DNA of 64,000 bases from Clostridia bacterium (GCA_017510825.1 JAFWMA010000016.1:1-64000), one strand, 5' to 3'. Counted from the first letter of the stretch, positions 37,103-46,623 are shown. Notes: generated from the sequence alone by a model not told the origin. A program made the numbers and translations.

Positions 37103-39331
37103 ATGAAAAAATTATTACAAGAACATAAGGCTTTTAAAATTATAATTATAGCCGTAGTACTATTAATTCCAGTAATCTATAGCTTCTTTTATTTAAAGGC
37201 ATACTGGGATCCTTATGGAAATTTACAAGATGTAAGTGTAGCTATGGTAAATTTGGATAAAGGAAGTAGAGGATCAGAATTAATTAAAAATATGCAGGAA
37301 GCTGAAAATACTTTAGGATTTACAGAGGTCTCAGCAGATGAGGCAATTAAAGGATTAGGAGAAGACAAGTATTATGCTGTAATTACAATACCAGAAGATT
37401 TTACAACATCATTAGAAAGTGCTAAAGAAGAAGAAAAACAAAAAGCAGTTATCACATTTACACCAAATAAAAGAAAAAATTATTTATCATATCAAATAAT
37501 TAATAGTGGACTTAAAACAGCAGAAATGCAATTACAAAGTAAAGTTTCAGCAGAAGTTGCAGGAACCATGTCAGATAAATTAAAAGAGGTTCCAGACAGC
37601 TTGGATAAAATTGTGGATGGCGTTGATCAAATCTATGATGGTTCAGGAAGACTAACTGATGGCTTGGGAGAATTAAGTGAAGGTGTAAATACATTAGATA
37701 CAAAATATACAGAATTTGATGATGGAATAAAAAGTGCTGATGAAGGAAGTAAAAAACTAACAGATGGACTTTCACAATCAAGCGAAGGAACAAAGAAATT
37801 AGCAGAAGGTTCATCAAGTTTAGATGACGGAGTAAAACAAATTAATGAAGCATTAGAAAATGCTGACACAAGTAAAATTACTGATTTAACAAATGGAATA
37901 GAACAATTAAATGAAGGAGTTAACGGAAGCTCAGGACTAGTAAATGGACTAAATACATACATAGATGGAGTTCACACTTATGAAGACAAAATAGAAAGTG
38001 GAGCTAAACTATTAGAAAGTGGTTTAAGTCAATATATTGCAGGACAAAACACACTAAGTGATAAACAAGATCAAGTTTTACAAGGACTAGTAGGATATAT
38101 TAAAGCAAATCCAAGTTTACAAAGTGATCCAGTATTAAAACAATTAGCTGACTCATCAGAAAGTATATTATCAGCTAAACAATCATCTGGACTTGATACA
38201 TATGAGACATTATTAAAATCTGGAGCATCATCTTTAGCAAATGCTAAAGAGACAAATGAATTTAAACAATTAGAACAAGGTGAACAGCTTCTAAAAGGAG
38301 GAGCAAATAAAGTTGGAGAAGGCGTAACACAATTAAAGAATAGCAATCCTCAAATAATGTCACTTGGAAATAGTTTAGGCTTATTAAAATATAATTTAAA
38401 TAAAGTACAAGATGGAACTTCACAATTAAAGAATGGAGTAGAAACATTACAATCAGGAACAAGTCAATTAGAAAGTGGTGCAAATACACTATCAAATGGT
38501 TTAGGACAATTGAGTACCAATTCATCAATAATCAAAACATCACTTGTAAAATTAGATGACGGCGCAAAATCAGCTTTAGATGGAAGCAAGCAAATAACAG
38601 AAGGATTAGATACATTAAAATCATCAGTTGAAGAAGGAAAAGACACAGCTAGTGAACAAATAACAAAATTAGACGGAATTAAAGACTTTGTAGAAGACCC
38701 AGTTGAATTTAAAGAAGAATCATTTGGTGAAGTAGCATCTTATGGAGTTGCATTCACACCATTATTCTTATCAATAGGTCTTTGGGTTGGTGCTTTAATG
38801 CTATATGTAGTTTTATATTATGATCAAAGACATAGATTTGGAATTTTAGATCATGAAAACAAAAACAAAATATTACAAAATTGTATCTATTTAGGAATAG
38901 GAGTAATTGAAGGTTTAGCAACAGGTATTATTTTAAAAGCTCTATTAGGATTCGAAGTTGCAAACATGGGAACATACTTATTTGAATGTATATTAACAGG
39001 AATGACATTTACAATGATAATGCAATTCTTAATTAGAAACTTTGGAGATATAGGTAAATTTCTATCGCTAATAATTCTAGTACTACAATTAGCAGCATCA
39101 GGAGGAACATTCCCAGTAGAAACAATTGATCAAGGATTCCAAGGATTTACATCATGGTTACCAATGACATATTCAGTAAGAATATTTAAAGATTGTTTAG
39201 TTGAAACTAATTCAAATTTAATAGGAGGTAACACAGCAGTACTTGTTGGAATACTAATTGCATTGTTCATACTAAATCTAATAATAGAGAAAATAAAACT
39301 AAACATGCAAGAACTGGAAAGTGAGCAATAA
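37103..39331 (+). CDS. YhgE/Pip-domain membrane protein
   Basis: The N terminus (VLLIPVIYSFFYLKAYWDPYGNL) is the typical YhgE/Pip start with one membrane helix and an outside domain. Residues about 165-530 are a long helical stalk of heptad-like units (SGxxxLxDGLxxLxxG), and the last 200 residues hold about five membrane helices (ABC-2-like). Members serve as phage receptors (Lactococcus Pip) or take part in ESX-type or other export; the role here is unknown. Co-transcribed with the TetR gene, which suggests inducible export or envelope stress. Length 742 is normal. Confidence 0.9.
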   Translation: MKKLLQEHKAFKIIIIAVVLLIPVIYSFFYLKAYWDPYGNLQDVSVAMVNLDKGSRGSELIKNMQEAENTLGFTEVSADEAIKGLGEDKYYAVITIPEDFTTSLESAKEEEKQKAVITFTPNKRKNYLSYQIINSGLKTAEMQLQSKVSAEVAGTMSDKLKEVPDSLDKIVDGVDQIYDGSGRLTDGLGELSEGVNTLDTKYTEFDDGIKSADEGSKKLTDGLSQSSEGTKKLAEGSSSLDDGVKQINEALENADTSKITDLTNGIEQLNEGVNGSSGLVNGLNTYIDGVHTYEDKIESGAKLLESGLSQYIAGQNTLSDKQDQVLQGLVGYIKANPSLQSDPVLKQLADSSESILSAKQSSGLDTYETLLKSGASSLANAKETNEFKQLEQGEQLLKGGANKVGEGVTQLKNSNPQIMSLGNSLGLLKYNLNKVQDGTSQLKNGVETLQSGTSQLESGANTLSNGLGQLSTNSSIIKTSLVKLDDGAKSALDGSKQITEGLDTLKSSVEEGKDTASEQITKLDGIKDFVEDPVEFKEESFGEVASYGVAFTPLFLSIGLWVGALMLYVVLYYDQRHRFGILDHENKNKILQNCIYLGIGVIEGLATGIILKALLGFEVANMGTYLFECILTGMTFTMIMQFLIRNFGDIGKFLSLIILVLQLAASGGTFPVETIDQGFQGFTSWLPMTYSVRIFKDCLVETNSNLIGGNTAVLVGILIALFILNLIIEKIKLNMQELESEQ

Positions 39332-39350
39332 AGAGGTGTAGATTATGGTA

Positions 39351-39375
39351 GCAAGGCCGAAAGGCCTTGCTATTA
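39351..39375. terminator. Hairpin between convergent genes
   Basis: GCAAGGCC-GAAA-GGCCTTGC (39351-39370) is a perfect stem with a GNRA loop, between the Pip gene (+) and the toxin gene (-). Tails are A+T-rich on both sides, so it can serve both strands. Confidence 0.7.
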
Positions 39376-39386
39376 TTTATATATAC

Positions 39387-39704
39387 TTATAAATATTTAT
39401 TAATATTCTTAGCAAAACTATTAAAGTCCATTTTTTCATGTAAAATAGTTACTATATATATATTGTCACTAATATAGTATATGATTCTATGTTTTTTATA
39501 AATCAACTGCCTTATTTCTAATTTTTTGGAATTTTTGTATGTATAGAAAAGAAACCTTCCCATTCGTGGTGAATTTTGTAAATCATAAACCGTACCTACC
39601 AGGTTGTGCATATAAGAAGAATAGGTATTCAATGAATTAACTTTTGCGTAAGAAATAAACTCTAATATATCATTATTTGATTTGTTTGACCATTTTACTT
39701 GCAT
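39387..39704 (-). CDS. RelE/ParE-family toxin
   Basis: The 105-residue basic protein has the RelE/ParE pattern: an N-terminal VKWSNKSNNDILEFISYA helix, SPRMGRFLF, then KKLEIRQLIYKKHRIIYYISDNIYIVTILHEKMDF, with the YRIIY-like strand and closing histidine typical of the fold. Such toxins cleave ribosomal mRNA or poison gyrase. Its start overlaps the 3' end of the antitoxin gene by 32 bases, the usual arrangement for coupled translation. Confidence 0.88.
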   Translation of the reverse strand: MQVKWSNKSNNDILEFISYAKVNSLNTYSSYMHNLVGTVYDLQNSPRMGRFLFYTYKNSKKLEIRQLIYKKHRIIYYISDNIYIVTILHEKMDFNSFAKNINKYL

Positions 39705-39897
39705 TGTCTATATGTTGATTAATCTCCTCTGTAGTATAAACATGTCCATTTTCAATATCATTAATACCTTGTAGCACATTTATTCTAACATACAATTCAT
39801 CAATAATATCTGATAAATCTGCATCATCAGGAAATTTATTTATTAAATCAATTGCTAATTCTTTCATACTTTTTTTACCTCCTAGATTATTAGACAT
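39673..39897 (-). CDS. Antitoxin of the RelE/ParE pair
   Basis: The short acidic protein precedes and overlaps the toxin gene. Two starts have good ribosome sites: 39897 (GGAGGTG) and 39867 (GGAGGT). The promoter puts the message 5' end near 39909, which leaves the first site at the very tip, so the 39867 start (65 residues) may be the main one. An earlier in-frame start (39966) lies upstream of the promoter and is ruled out. The C-terminal part GHVYTTEEINQHIDNASKM is the kind that wraps RelE/ParE toxins. No clear DNA-binding motif was seen. Confidence 0.8.
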   Translation of the reverse strand: MSNNLGGKKSMKELAIDLINKFPDDADLSDIIDELYVRINVLQGINDIENGHVYTTEEINQHIDNASKMVKQIK

Positions 39898-39915
39898 ATC
39901 TACACCTCCAACGAA

Positions 39916-39944
39916 ATTATATAATAAAATAAAACATAAGTCAA
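39916..39944 (-). promoter_or_regulatory. Promoter of the toxin-antitoxin operon
   Basis: On the minus strand, TTGACT (39944-39939), 17 bases and TATAAT (39921-39916). Confidence 0.75.
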
Positions 39945-39988
39945 TACAGATACTAAAAATTGGCATAATTTAATTTATTCTTAAATAC

Positions 39989-40017
39989 TTGATTTTTATA
40001 AAAAAATATGTTATTAT
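39989..40017 (+). promoter_or_regulatory. Probable promoter of rpsO
   Basis: TTGATT (39989-39994), 17 bases and TATTAT (40012-40017). The leader of about 80 bases contains GCTTTAGGCTAAT-like sequence that may fold for S15 autoregulation, but no firm structure is drawn. Confidence 0.5.
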
Positions 40018-40105
40018 AATAATGTTCTTTTACTTAGCTTTAGGCTAATTACACCACTAAGGCTCAGTTTTAGAATTAATAATTACAGGAGGTGTACCAA
40101 TTATG

Positions 40106-40369
40106 ATGACAAAGGAAAGAAAAGCAGAAATCATTGAACAATATAGACTAGATGAAAAAGACACTGGTTCTCCAGAAGTTCAAATAGCTCTATTAACAGA
40201 AAGAATCAACGAATTAACAGAACATCTTAAAGTTCACAAAAAAGATAATCACTCAAGAAGAGGATTATTAAAAATGGTTGGACAAAGAAGAAATTTGCTA
40301 AACTATTTAGTAAAAAAAGATGTTCAAAGATACAGAGATATCATTGCAAAATTAGGATTAAGAAAATAA
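40106..40369 (+). CDS. rpsO: Small ribosomal subunit protein uS15
   Basis: This is the 87-residue S15 protein, with the hallmark [16 protein letters not shown] and [20 protein letters not shown], which binds 16S rRNA and helps bridge the subunits. Two ATG codons are adjacent (40103 and 40106); the second gives the usual MTKERK start. AGGAGGTG is upstream. It precedes pnp, the ancient rpsO-pnp order. Confidence 0.97.
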   Translation: MTKERKAEIIEQYRLDEKDTGSPEVQIALLTERINELTEHLKVHKKDNHSRRGLLKMVGQRRNLLNYLVKKDVQRYRDIIAKLGLRK

Positions 40370-40379
40370 TTATTATGAA

Positions 40380-40400
40380 GGCGAGCTTAGCTCGTCTTTT
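40380..40400 (+). terminator. Intrinsic terminator of rpsO
   Basis: GGCGAGC-TTA-GCTCGTC (40380-40396) followed by TTTT. It separates rpsO from pnp. Confidence 0.85.
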
Positions 40401-40654
40401 AATATTATTAATGTCCGGTACTGTTATTCAAAGTTAACAAAAAATATGTAATGTTTATATAAACTAAAAAATAAAAATTAAAAAAGTAAATATAACAGCA
40501 TTAAAACATAGTCGAAATTATTGTGAAAAATAATATAAGTTTCACTCAATTTATGATAGAGAACACATGTGAAATAACTTTAATTTGATTAAAAGTAAAA
40601 GCGAAAAGTTCTTTAAAACTAGTGAGAAACTAGTCTTTTTTATGCTCAAAACAA

Positions 40655-40683
40655 TTGCAATTAATTTGCATTTATGGTAAAAT
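40655..40683 (+). promoter_or_regulatory. Probable promoter of pnp
   Basis: TTGCAA (40655-40660), 17 bases and TAAAAT (40678-40683). The 496-base gap between rpsO and pnp also has an ACTAGT-GAGAA-ACTAGT stem (about 40618-40634) followed by T residues, and a leader of about 170 bases before pnp. pnp messages are often controlled through such leaders. Nothing else is visible in the gap. Confidence 0.5.
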
Positions 40684-40864
40684 ATAATAGTAAAATTTTG
40701 TGAAATTGATTTAGAAAAGTAGCTTGTACAAAATTTTAGTGATGTGTGGAAATAAACAGTTAAAAAAATGTAATTTGTTAATTTTATAGTGTTTCACTAA
40801 AAACCACATACAATTAAAATTTTCTAGAGGTTATTTTATCTGAATCAATTTAAGAGGAGGATAT

Positions 40865-42976
40865 ATGTTTAAAACTTATGAAATGGAGTTAGCTGGAAAA
40901 AAGCTAGTAATTGAAACTGGAAAGATGGCTAAGCAAGCCAATGGAAGTGTTGTTGTAAGATATGGTGATACAACAGTAATGACAAATGTGGCTGCTTCAA
41001 AAGAAGCTCAAGATGGAATTGATTTCTTTCCACTATCAGTAAATTATGAAGAAAAACTTTATGCAGTTGGAAGAATTCCTGGAAGTTTTACTAGAAGAGA
41101 AGGTAAACCATCTGATAAATCAGTTTTGGTTTCAAGAGCTATTGATAGACCAATTAGACCTTTATTTCCACATGATTTTAGAAACGATGTTTGCGTAACA
41201 TGTACAGTTCTATCAGTAGATCAAGATTATTCACCAGAAGTTTGTGCACAAATTGGAACATCTGCAGCTTTAGCAATATCAGATATTCCATGGAATGGAC
41301 CAACAGCAGGAGTTCAAGTTGGATATGTAAATAATGAAATAATTATAAATCCAAATGAAGAGCAGAATGCTAATAGCAGATTGCACTTAACAGTTGCTGG
41401 AACTGAAGAAAAAATTACTATGATAGAAGCAGGAGCTGATGAGATTTCAAATGAGACAATGTTACAAGCAATTAAGAATGCTCATGTAGAAATTAAAAAA
41501 GTATGTGAATTTATAAAAAGTATTCAAGAAGAAATTGGAAAAGAAAAATTTGAATATAAGTCATTTTCAGTAGATTCAGAATTCTACAAAGCAGTTTGTG
41601 AAAAATATGAAAAATCAATGAGTGAGGCTGTTCAAAATACAGACAAAGAAATTAGAAATAATAATGTAGATAAAGTAGCAGAAGATATTAAAAATCTAGC
41701 AATTGAAATGTATGGAGAAGATGCCGAATCAGAAAGAGCTTTTGACATTGCTACTGCTATTCACGACTTAGAAAAAGCGTGTGTTAGAAGAATGATTCTT
41801 GAAGATCATAAAAGACCTGATGGAAGAGCTATAGATGAAGTTAGGCCTTTATATGGTGAGGTAGGATTAATTCCGAGAGTACACGGTAGTGGTTTATTCT
41901 CTAGGGGACAAACTCAAGTTTTAACTATTTGTACTTTAGGAACAAAAAAAGATGAACAAGAATTAGATGGATTAGATAAAGAAACATCAAAAAGATATAT
42001 GCATCAATATAACTTTCCAGCATACAGTGTTGGTGAAGCAAGACCATCAAGAGGACCAGGAAGAAGAGAAATAGGACATGGAGCTTTAGCTGAAAGAGCA
42101 TTAGTGACAGTTCTCCCTTCTGAAGAAGAATTTCCTTATACAATAAGATTAGTTTCAGAAGTGCTTGAATCAAATGGATCAACATCTCAAGCTAGTATTT
42201 GTGGAAGCACATTAGCGTTAATGGATGCAGGTGTTCCAATTAAGAAACCAGTTGCAGGAATGACTGCAGGTTTGGTTACAGACGAGAATGATCCTAATAA
42301 CTACATTGTACTAACAGATATTCAAGACATAGAAGACTTTTTTGGAGATATGGACTTTAAAGTAGGTGGAACAAGAGATGGAATTACAGCTATACAAGTT
42401 GATATTAAAATTGATGGATTAACATATGATTTTATAGAGCAAGCTTTTGAAAGAACAGAAGCTGGACGTAATCAAATTTTTGATGAAGTATATACTCCTG
42501 TTCTTCCAGAGCCTAGAAAAGAATTATCTCCATATGCTCCAAAGATTATAACAATGGCTATTTCAGTAGATAAAATTAAAGATGTTATTGGTACTGGAGG
42601 GAAAATGATTAATAAAATTATTGAACAAACCGGTGCTAAAATTGATATTGAGGATGATGGAAGAGTATTTATATATTGTGAAACTACAGAAAAAGCTAAT
42701 GAAACAAAAAAAATAATTGAAGATATTACAAGAGAAATAGAAGTAGGAAAAATTTATGAAGGTGTTGTAACTAGAGTAGCTTCTTTTGGTGCATTTGTTA
42801 ATTTAGGTGGAGACAAAGAGGGGCTTTTACATATTTCTAAAATTTCAAATAAGAGAGTAAATAATGTAGAAGATGTGCTATCTGTAGGAGATGAAATAAA
42901 AGTTAAAGTAACAAATATTGATCAACAAGGAAAAATAGATTTAAATATGAGAGATTTAGAAAAAATAGATGAATAA
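40865..42976 (+). CDS. pnp: Polyribonucleotide nucleotidyltransferase (PNPase)
   Basis: This 703-residue phosphorolytic 3'-5' exonuclease is central to RNA decay. Two RNase PH domains (about 10-140 and 310-450, the second with SGLFSRGQTQVL and the active-site region FGDMDFKVGGTRDG), a KH domain (IITMAISVDKIKDVIGTGGKMI) and a C-terminal S1 domain (GVVTRVASFGAFVNLGGDKEGLLHISKIS) are all present. RBS AGAGGAGG. Confidence 0.98.
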   Translation: MFKTYEMELAGKKLVIETGKMAKQANGSVVVRYGDTTVMTNVAASKEAQDGIDFFPLSVNYEEKLYAVGRIPGSFTRREGKPSDKSVLVSRAIDRPIRPLFPHDFRNDVCVTCTVLSVDQDYSPEVCAQIGTSAALAISDIPWNGPTAGVQVGYVNNEIIINPNEEQNANSRLHLTVAGTEEKITMIEAGADEISNETMLQAIKNAHVEIKKVCEFIKSIQEEIGKEKFEYKSFSVDSEFYKAVCEKYEKSMSEAVQNTDKEIRNNNVDKVAEDIKNLAIEMYGEDAESERAFDIATAIHDLEKACVRRMILEDHKRPDGRAIDEVRPLYGEVGLIPRVHGSGLFSRGQTQVLTICTLGTKKDEQELDGLDKETSKRYMHQYNFPAYSVGEARPSRGPGRREIGHGALAERALVTVLPSEEEFPYTIRLVSEVLESNGSTSQASICGSTLALMDAGVPIKKPVAGMTAGLVTDENDPNNYIVLTDIQDIEDFFGDMDFKVGGTRDGITAIQVDIKIDGLTYDFIEQAFERTEAGRNQIFDEVYTPVLPEPRKELSPYAPKIITMAISVDKIKDVIGTGGKMINKIIEQTGAKIDIEDDGRVFIYCETTEKANETKKIIEDITREIEVGKIYEGVVTRVASFGAFVNLGGDKEGLLHISKISNKRVNNVEDVLSVGDEIKVKVTNIDQQGKIDLNMRDLEKIDE

Positions 42977-42990
42977 TAGGAGAAAAAAAT

Positions 42991-44226
42991 ATGCAATTTA
43001 TATTTTTTTTACAACAAGCTATAATATGGTTAATCACAATTTTTTACCTATATCAATTAGTAATAAGCTTGTTTTCATTTGTTAAATTAAAAGAAAAACC
43101 TTTTATAGTAAATAAAAAACATAAATTTATTTTAATATTGCCAGCTCATAATGAAGAGAAGGTAATTGGTAATTTAATAAAGAGCTTAAAAAAACAAAAC
43201 TATCCTAAAGATAAGTATGATATCCAAGTTATTGCTGATAATTGTACTGATAATACTGAACAAATAGCAAGGGATTTAGGTGTTAAAGTTTTTGTTAGAA
43301 ATGAAGAAGACCCTAAAAAAAGAAATAAAGGGTGTGCGATGAATGTTTTTCTTAGTACAATTCTAAATGATCCAAATTGTGATTATGAAGCATTTTGTGT
43401 GTTTGATGCAGATAACATTGTAGATAAGAATTTCCTAAAGGAAATGAACAAGCATCTATGCCAAGGAGAAGAAGTTGTTCAAGGATATAGAGATATAAAA
43501 AATCCAACAGACAATTGGATTGCTTCTGGATATGCAATTTTTTATTGGATGATGAATAGAATTTATCATCTTGCAAGATATAATGCAGGATTGTCTCCAT
43601 TAATTAATGGCACTGGTTTTATGGTTAAACTTTCAGCAATTAAAGATACAGGTTGGGATACAAATACATTGACTGAAGATATTGAATTTTCATTAAAAAC
43701 AATTATTCAAGGGAAAAAACTAGGTTGGGCTAAAGATGCAATTTGTTATGATGAACAACCTGTTAACTTTAAAGCATCTTGGTCTCAAAGGTCTAGATGG
43801 ACGATTGGACACATACAATGTTTAAGAGAATATACAGGGCAACTATCAAAAGCTGCTAATGAAAACAAAACACTTATGAATTTTGATGGGCTTTTGTATA
43901 TTATTGGAAGTATTCCTATGTTTATTTGCTCAATAGTTTTGTTATTAATTAATGCAGTTGTATATTTATCTAAGGGTATGACAACAACAGCATTCGTAAT
44001 TAATATTTTAAGATTTGTAATTCCAACATTTTTCTTACCAATATTAGTTGCATTATTTATAATGATTATAGACAAAAAGCCTATAAAAAAAATGTGGAGT
44101 GGACTTTTAATGTATCCTGTATTTATGGCTTCTTGGCTATTAATTAATTTTAAATGTTTATTTAAACAGGACACTAAATGGGAAAAAATTGAGCATAACA
44201 GAGATGTTGAAATTAATGATATTTAG
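42991..44226 (+). CDS. Family 2 membrane glycosyltransferase
   Basis: One N-terminal helix, a GT-A domain and three C-terminal helices make up 411 residues. Motifs: LPAHNEEKVIGNLIKSL, DNCTDNT, VFDADNI (the DxD-like metal site), TEDIEFSL and QRSRWTIGH, which together are the D-D-D-QxxRW signature of processive GT2 enzymes such as poly-N-acetylglucosamine or hyaluronan-type synthases. The product is unknown. It starts 14 bases after pnp and ends 14 bases before the next gene, so it belongs to that run. Confidence 0.88.
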   Translation: MQFIFFLQQAIIWLITIFYLYQLVISLFSFVKLKEKPFIVNKKHKFILILPAHNEEKVIGNLIKSLKKQNYPKDKYDIQVIADNCTDNTEQIARDLGVKVFVRNEEDPKKRNKGCAMNVFLSTILNDPNCDYEAFCVFDADNIVDKNFLKEMNKHLCQGEEVVQGYRDIKNPTDNWIASGYAIFYWMMNRIYHLARYNAGLSPLINGTGFMVKLSAIKDTGWDTNTLTEDIEFSLKTIIQGKKLGWAKDAICYDEQPVNFKASWSQRSRWTIGHIQCLREYTGQLSKAANENKTLMNFDGLLYIIGSIPMFICSIVLLLINAVVYLSKGMTTTAFVINILRFVIPTFFLPILVALFIMIIDKKPIKKMWSGLLMYPVFMASWLLINFKCLFKQDTKWEKIEHNRDVEINDI

Positions 44227-44240
44227 AAGAGGTATAGTTA

Positions 44241-45089
44241 ATGTTAAACAATACAAAGGTTTATGCATTTGTTGGACCATCAGGAACGGGTAAAAGCTAT
44301 AGAGCCCAAATGGTTGCTAATAAATACAATATTAGATATATAATTGACGATGGAATTTTAGTTAAAGACAGTGATGTAGTTGCAGGAAGTTCCGCTAAAA
44401 AAGCAGCTACAAAAGTAGAAACTGTTAAAAAGGCTCTATTTATTCATGAACCACAGAGAAGCGATATGATTAATGCATTAAAAGAGATGGAACCAGAATC
44501 GATTCTTATTTTAGGAACATCTGATGGAATGGTTAAAAAGATTGCACAAAATCTTAATTTACCTAAAATAAAAAAGATTATTTATATAGATGAAGTTGCT
44601 AGTAAAGAAGAAATTGAAGATGCAAGGAGAATGAGAATAACCGAGGGGAAACATGTAATTCCAGTACCAACATTTGAAATAAAAAAGGATTTCTCTGGAT
44701 ATTTATTAGATCCTTTACAAATTTTTAAATCTGGACTTGATAAAACACCGTATATTTCAGAAAAGTCAATTATAAGACCAACTTTTAGTTATTTGGGAAA
44801 TTTTACGATTTCAGATGCAGTATTTAGAGAAATAATTGAGTATTTAGCAACTAAAGCAGAAGCAGTTAGCAAGATAATAAAAGTTAGGGTTAAGAAAAAT
44901 GAAGAAGGTCCTTCAATTTATATAGAAGCAGAAGTTAATTTTGGTATAAGCATTAATGCAGAATTACAAGAATTTAAACAAAAATGTATAAAAGAAATTG
45001 AAAGACAAACATCAATGAATGTAGTAACAATGAAAATAATGGCGAAAAAAGTGAAATTACCAGATTCAGTAGATTTAAGTTTATATTAA
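44241..45089 (+). CDS. P-loop ATPase fused to an Asp23/Gls24-like domain
   Basis: The N terminus has a Walker A motif, GPSGTGKS (residues about 12-19), in a small nucleotide-binding domain (to about 170). From about 185 the sequence follows the Asp23/Gls24 (alkaline shock) pattern: GNFTISDAVFREIIEYLATKAEAV, then IYIEAEVNFGISINAELQEFKQKCIKEIERQTSMNVVTMKI. Asp23 proteins lie near the membrane and affect cell-wall stress responses; the role of the fused ATPase is unknown. The gene is packed between GT2 and cmk-plsC. Confidence 0.78.
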   Translation: MLNNTKVYAFVGPSGTGKSYRAQMVANKYNIRYIIDDGILVKDSDVVAGSSAKKAATKVETVKKALFIHEPQRSDMINALKEMEPESILILGTSDGMVKKIAQNLNLPKIKKIIYIDEVASKEEIEDARRMRITEGKHVIPVPTFEIKKDFSGYLLDPLQIFKSGLDKTPYISEKSIIRPTFSYLGNFTISDAVFREIIEYLATKAEAVSKIIKVRVKKNEEGPSIYIEAEVNFGISINAELQEFKQKCIKEIERQTSMNVVTMKIMAKKVKLPDSVDLSLY

Positions 45090-45166
45090 AAATTTGCGAA
45101 ATTGTGTTCAAATTACATGATAGTAATTGTACAAACTGCAAATATAAGAAAAAAGGAGAGATAACA

Positions 45167-46462
45167 ATGTCTTTTATTGTAGCAATAGATGGACCAGCTG
45201 GTTCTGGAAAGGGAACTATAGCTTCGGCTGTAGCTAAAAAGTTTGATTTGTTTTATCTAGATACTGGCGCAATGTATAGATGTGTAACATTAAAGTTTTT
45301 GGAAGAAAAAATAGATTTAGATGATAAGGATAGTGTTAAAGCTCTTCTTAAAAGTATAAACATAGATTTTAAAAAAGAGGATGGAGAAGAAAAAGTTTTT
45401 TTGGATAAAAAAGATGTTACAAAAGAAATACGTGAGAAACATGTAACAGAAAATGTTTCTAAAATCTCCCATCTTAAAGAAGTTAGATTATCAATGGTAA
45501 ATCTTCAAAGAAAGATTTGTAGTAAATATGATTCTGTTTTAGATGGAAGAGATATAGGAACGAATGTATTTCCTGATGCTGATATTAAGATTTATTTAGA
45601 TGCTAGTATTGATGAAAGAATTAGAAGGAGAATTGCACAGAATAAAGAAAAAGGTATTGAAATGTCTGAAGATGAAATTAGAAATAGTATTATTTCAAGA
45701 GATAATAATGATAAAACTAGTGAAATAGCTCCTCTAAAACAAGCTGAAGATGCGATTTATGTTGATACAACTAATTATTCAACTAAAAAAAATATCAATA
45801 GAGTATGTTTAATTGTTAAGAAAGCTAGGAAGAAGTATGAGAGAATTCAAAGTGGATATGTAATGACAAAAGAGACTACTTTAAAAAGAATAAGAAGATC
45901 TATTATAAAACATTTTCTTTCAGCGGTATATCATATTGTTTATAGAATAAGAAAAAATGGTGTAGAAAATATTGAAGGAGATGAAGGAATTGTAATTTGT
46001 GCTAATCATTTAAATTTTATTGATGCAGCAGGTATAGTGTTGTTAAATAAAAGATATATCAGGTTTGTCGCAAAACACGACTTGTATAGATTTAGAATAA
46101 TTAATTATTTGGGTCACTTATTTAATATTATTCCCGTAAAAAGAGATTCAAGTGATGTAAAGTCTCTAAAATTGTGTTTGAAATCTTTGAAAAGTGGAGA
46201 AGCTTTGGGTATTTTTCCAGAAGGCACAAGAAAAGGAATGGAAAAAAATGTTGATGTAAAAAATGGAGCTGCTTTTTTAGCTTATAAGGCAAAAGTTAAG
46301 GTTGTTCCAGTTGGGATAAAAGGAACTTTTAAGCCTTTTACAAAAGTTGAGTTTAATTTTGGAAAACCTGTTGATGTTAAGGAATTTAAAACAAATGATC
46401 CTAATTGGTTAGATAGGGCTACAAATGAAATAATGAATCAAATTGTTGAATTATCTAAATAA
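45167..46462 (+). CDS. cmk: Cytidylate kinase fused to a PlsC-type acyltransferase
   Basis: The start at 45167 has AAAGGAGAG upstream and gives the standard MSFIVAIDGPAGSGKGT. Residues 1-220 are a full cytidylate kinase, with the P loop, YLDTGAMYR and DGRDIGTNVFPDADIKIYLDAS. Residues about 235-430 are a 1-acylglycerol-3-phosphate acyltransferase domain with NHLNFID (NH-x4-D) and FPEGTRKG. The join is in frame with no stop. The fusion links CMP phosphorylation with phosphatidate synthesis, both upstream of CDP-diacylglycerol. Separate genes are the rule in most bacteria. Confidence 0.92.
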   Translation: MSFIVAIDGPAGSGKGTIASAVAKKFDLFYLDTGAMYRCVTLKFLEEKIDLDDKDSVKALLKSINIDFKKEDGEEKVFLDKKDVTKEIREKHVTENVSKISHLKEVRLSMVNLQRKICSKYDSVLDGRDIGTNVFPDADIKIYLDASIDERIRRRIAQNKEKGIEMSEDEIRNSIISRDNNDKTSEIAPLKQAEDAIYVDTTNYSTKKNINRVCLIVKKARKKYERIQSGYVMTKETTLKRIRRSIIKHFLSAVYHIVYRIRKNGVENIEGDEGIVICANHLNFIDAAGIVLLNKRYIRFVAKHDLYRFRIINYLGHLFNIIPVKRDSSDVKSLKLCLKSLKSGEALGIFPEGTRKGMEKNVDVKNGAAFLAYKAKVKVVPVGIKGTFKPFTKVEFNFGKPVDVKEFKTNDPNWLDRATNEIMNQIVELSK

Positions 46463-46463
46463 G

Positions 46464-46590
46464 CTACTATTCACGGCTTACTTAAAATTGTAGATTAACA
46501 AAAGGTAATAATATAAAGTGTAGCAATTCTGTGTAGCGACCAACTGAAGTGCAACGAGGAGCGAATGGAGGCTTTTACATTATTATGTAA
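46464..46590 (+). repeat. Partial copy of a MITE-like dispersed repeat
   Basis: From 46464 the sequence matches the reverse complement of the right end of the 55286-55625 repeat: ATTCACGGCTTACTTAAAA, then a block containing GTAATAATATAAAGTGTAGC and GTAGCGACCAAC, then GCGAATGGAGGCTT. The middle and far end are missing. It lies directly after the cmk-plsC stop and supplies part of the gap before the next promoter. Confidence 0.8.
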
Positions 46591-46594
46591 ACAG

Positions 46595-46623
46595 TTGTAA
46601 AAATTACCAAAATCGTGTATAAT
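46595..46623 (+). promoter_or_regulatory. Promoter of the DUF1294 gene
   Basis: TTGTAA (46595-46600), 17 bases and TATAAT (46618-46623), abutting the end of the repeat copy. Confidence 0.6.

Noticed and set aside
37600-38700. Repetitive DNA in the middle of the YhgE/Pip gene
   Set aside because: The repeats are heptad-like protein units of the normal stalk domain, not nucleotide repeats.
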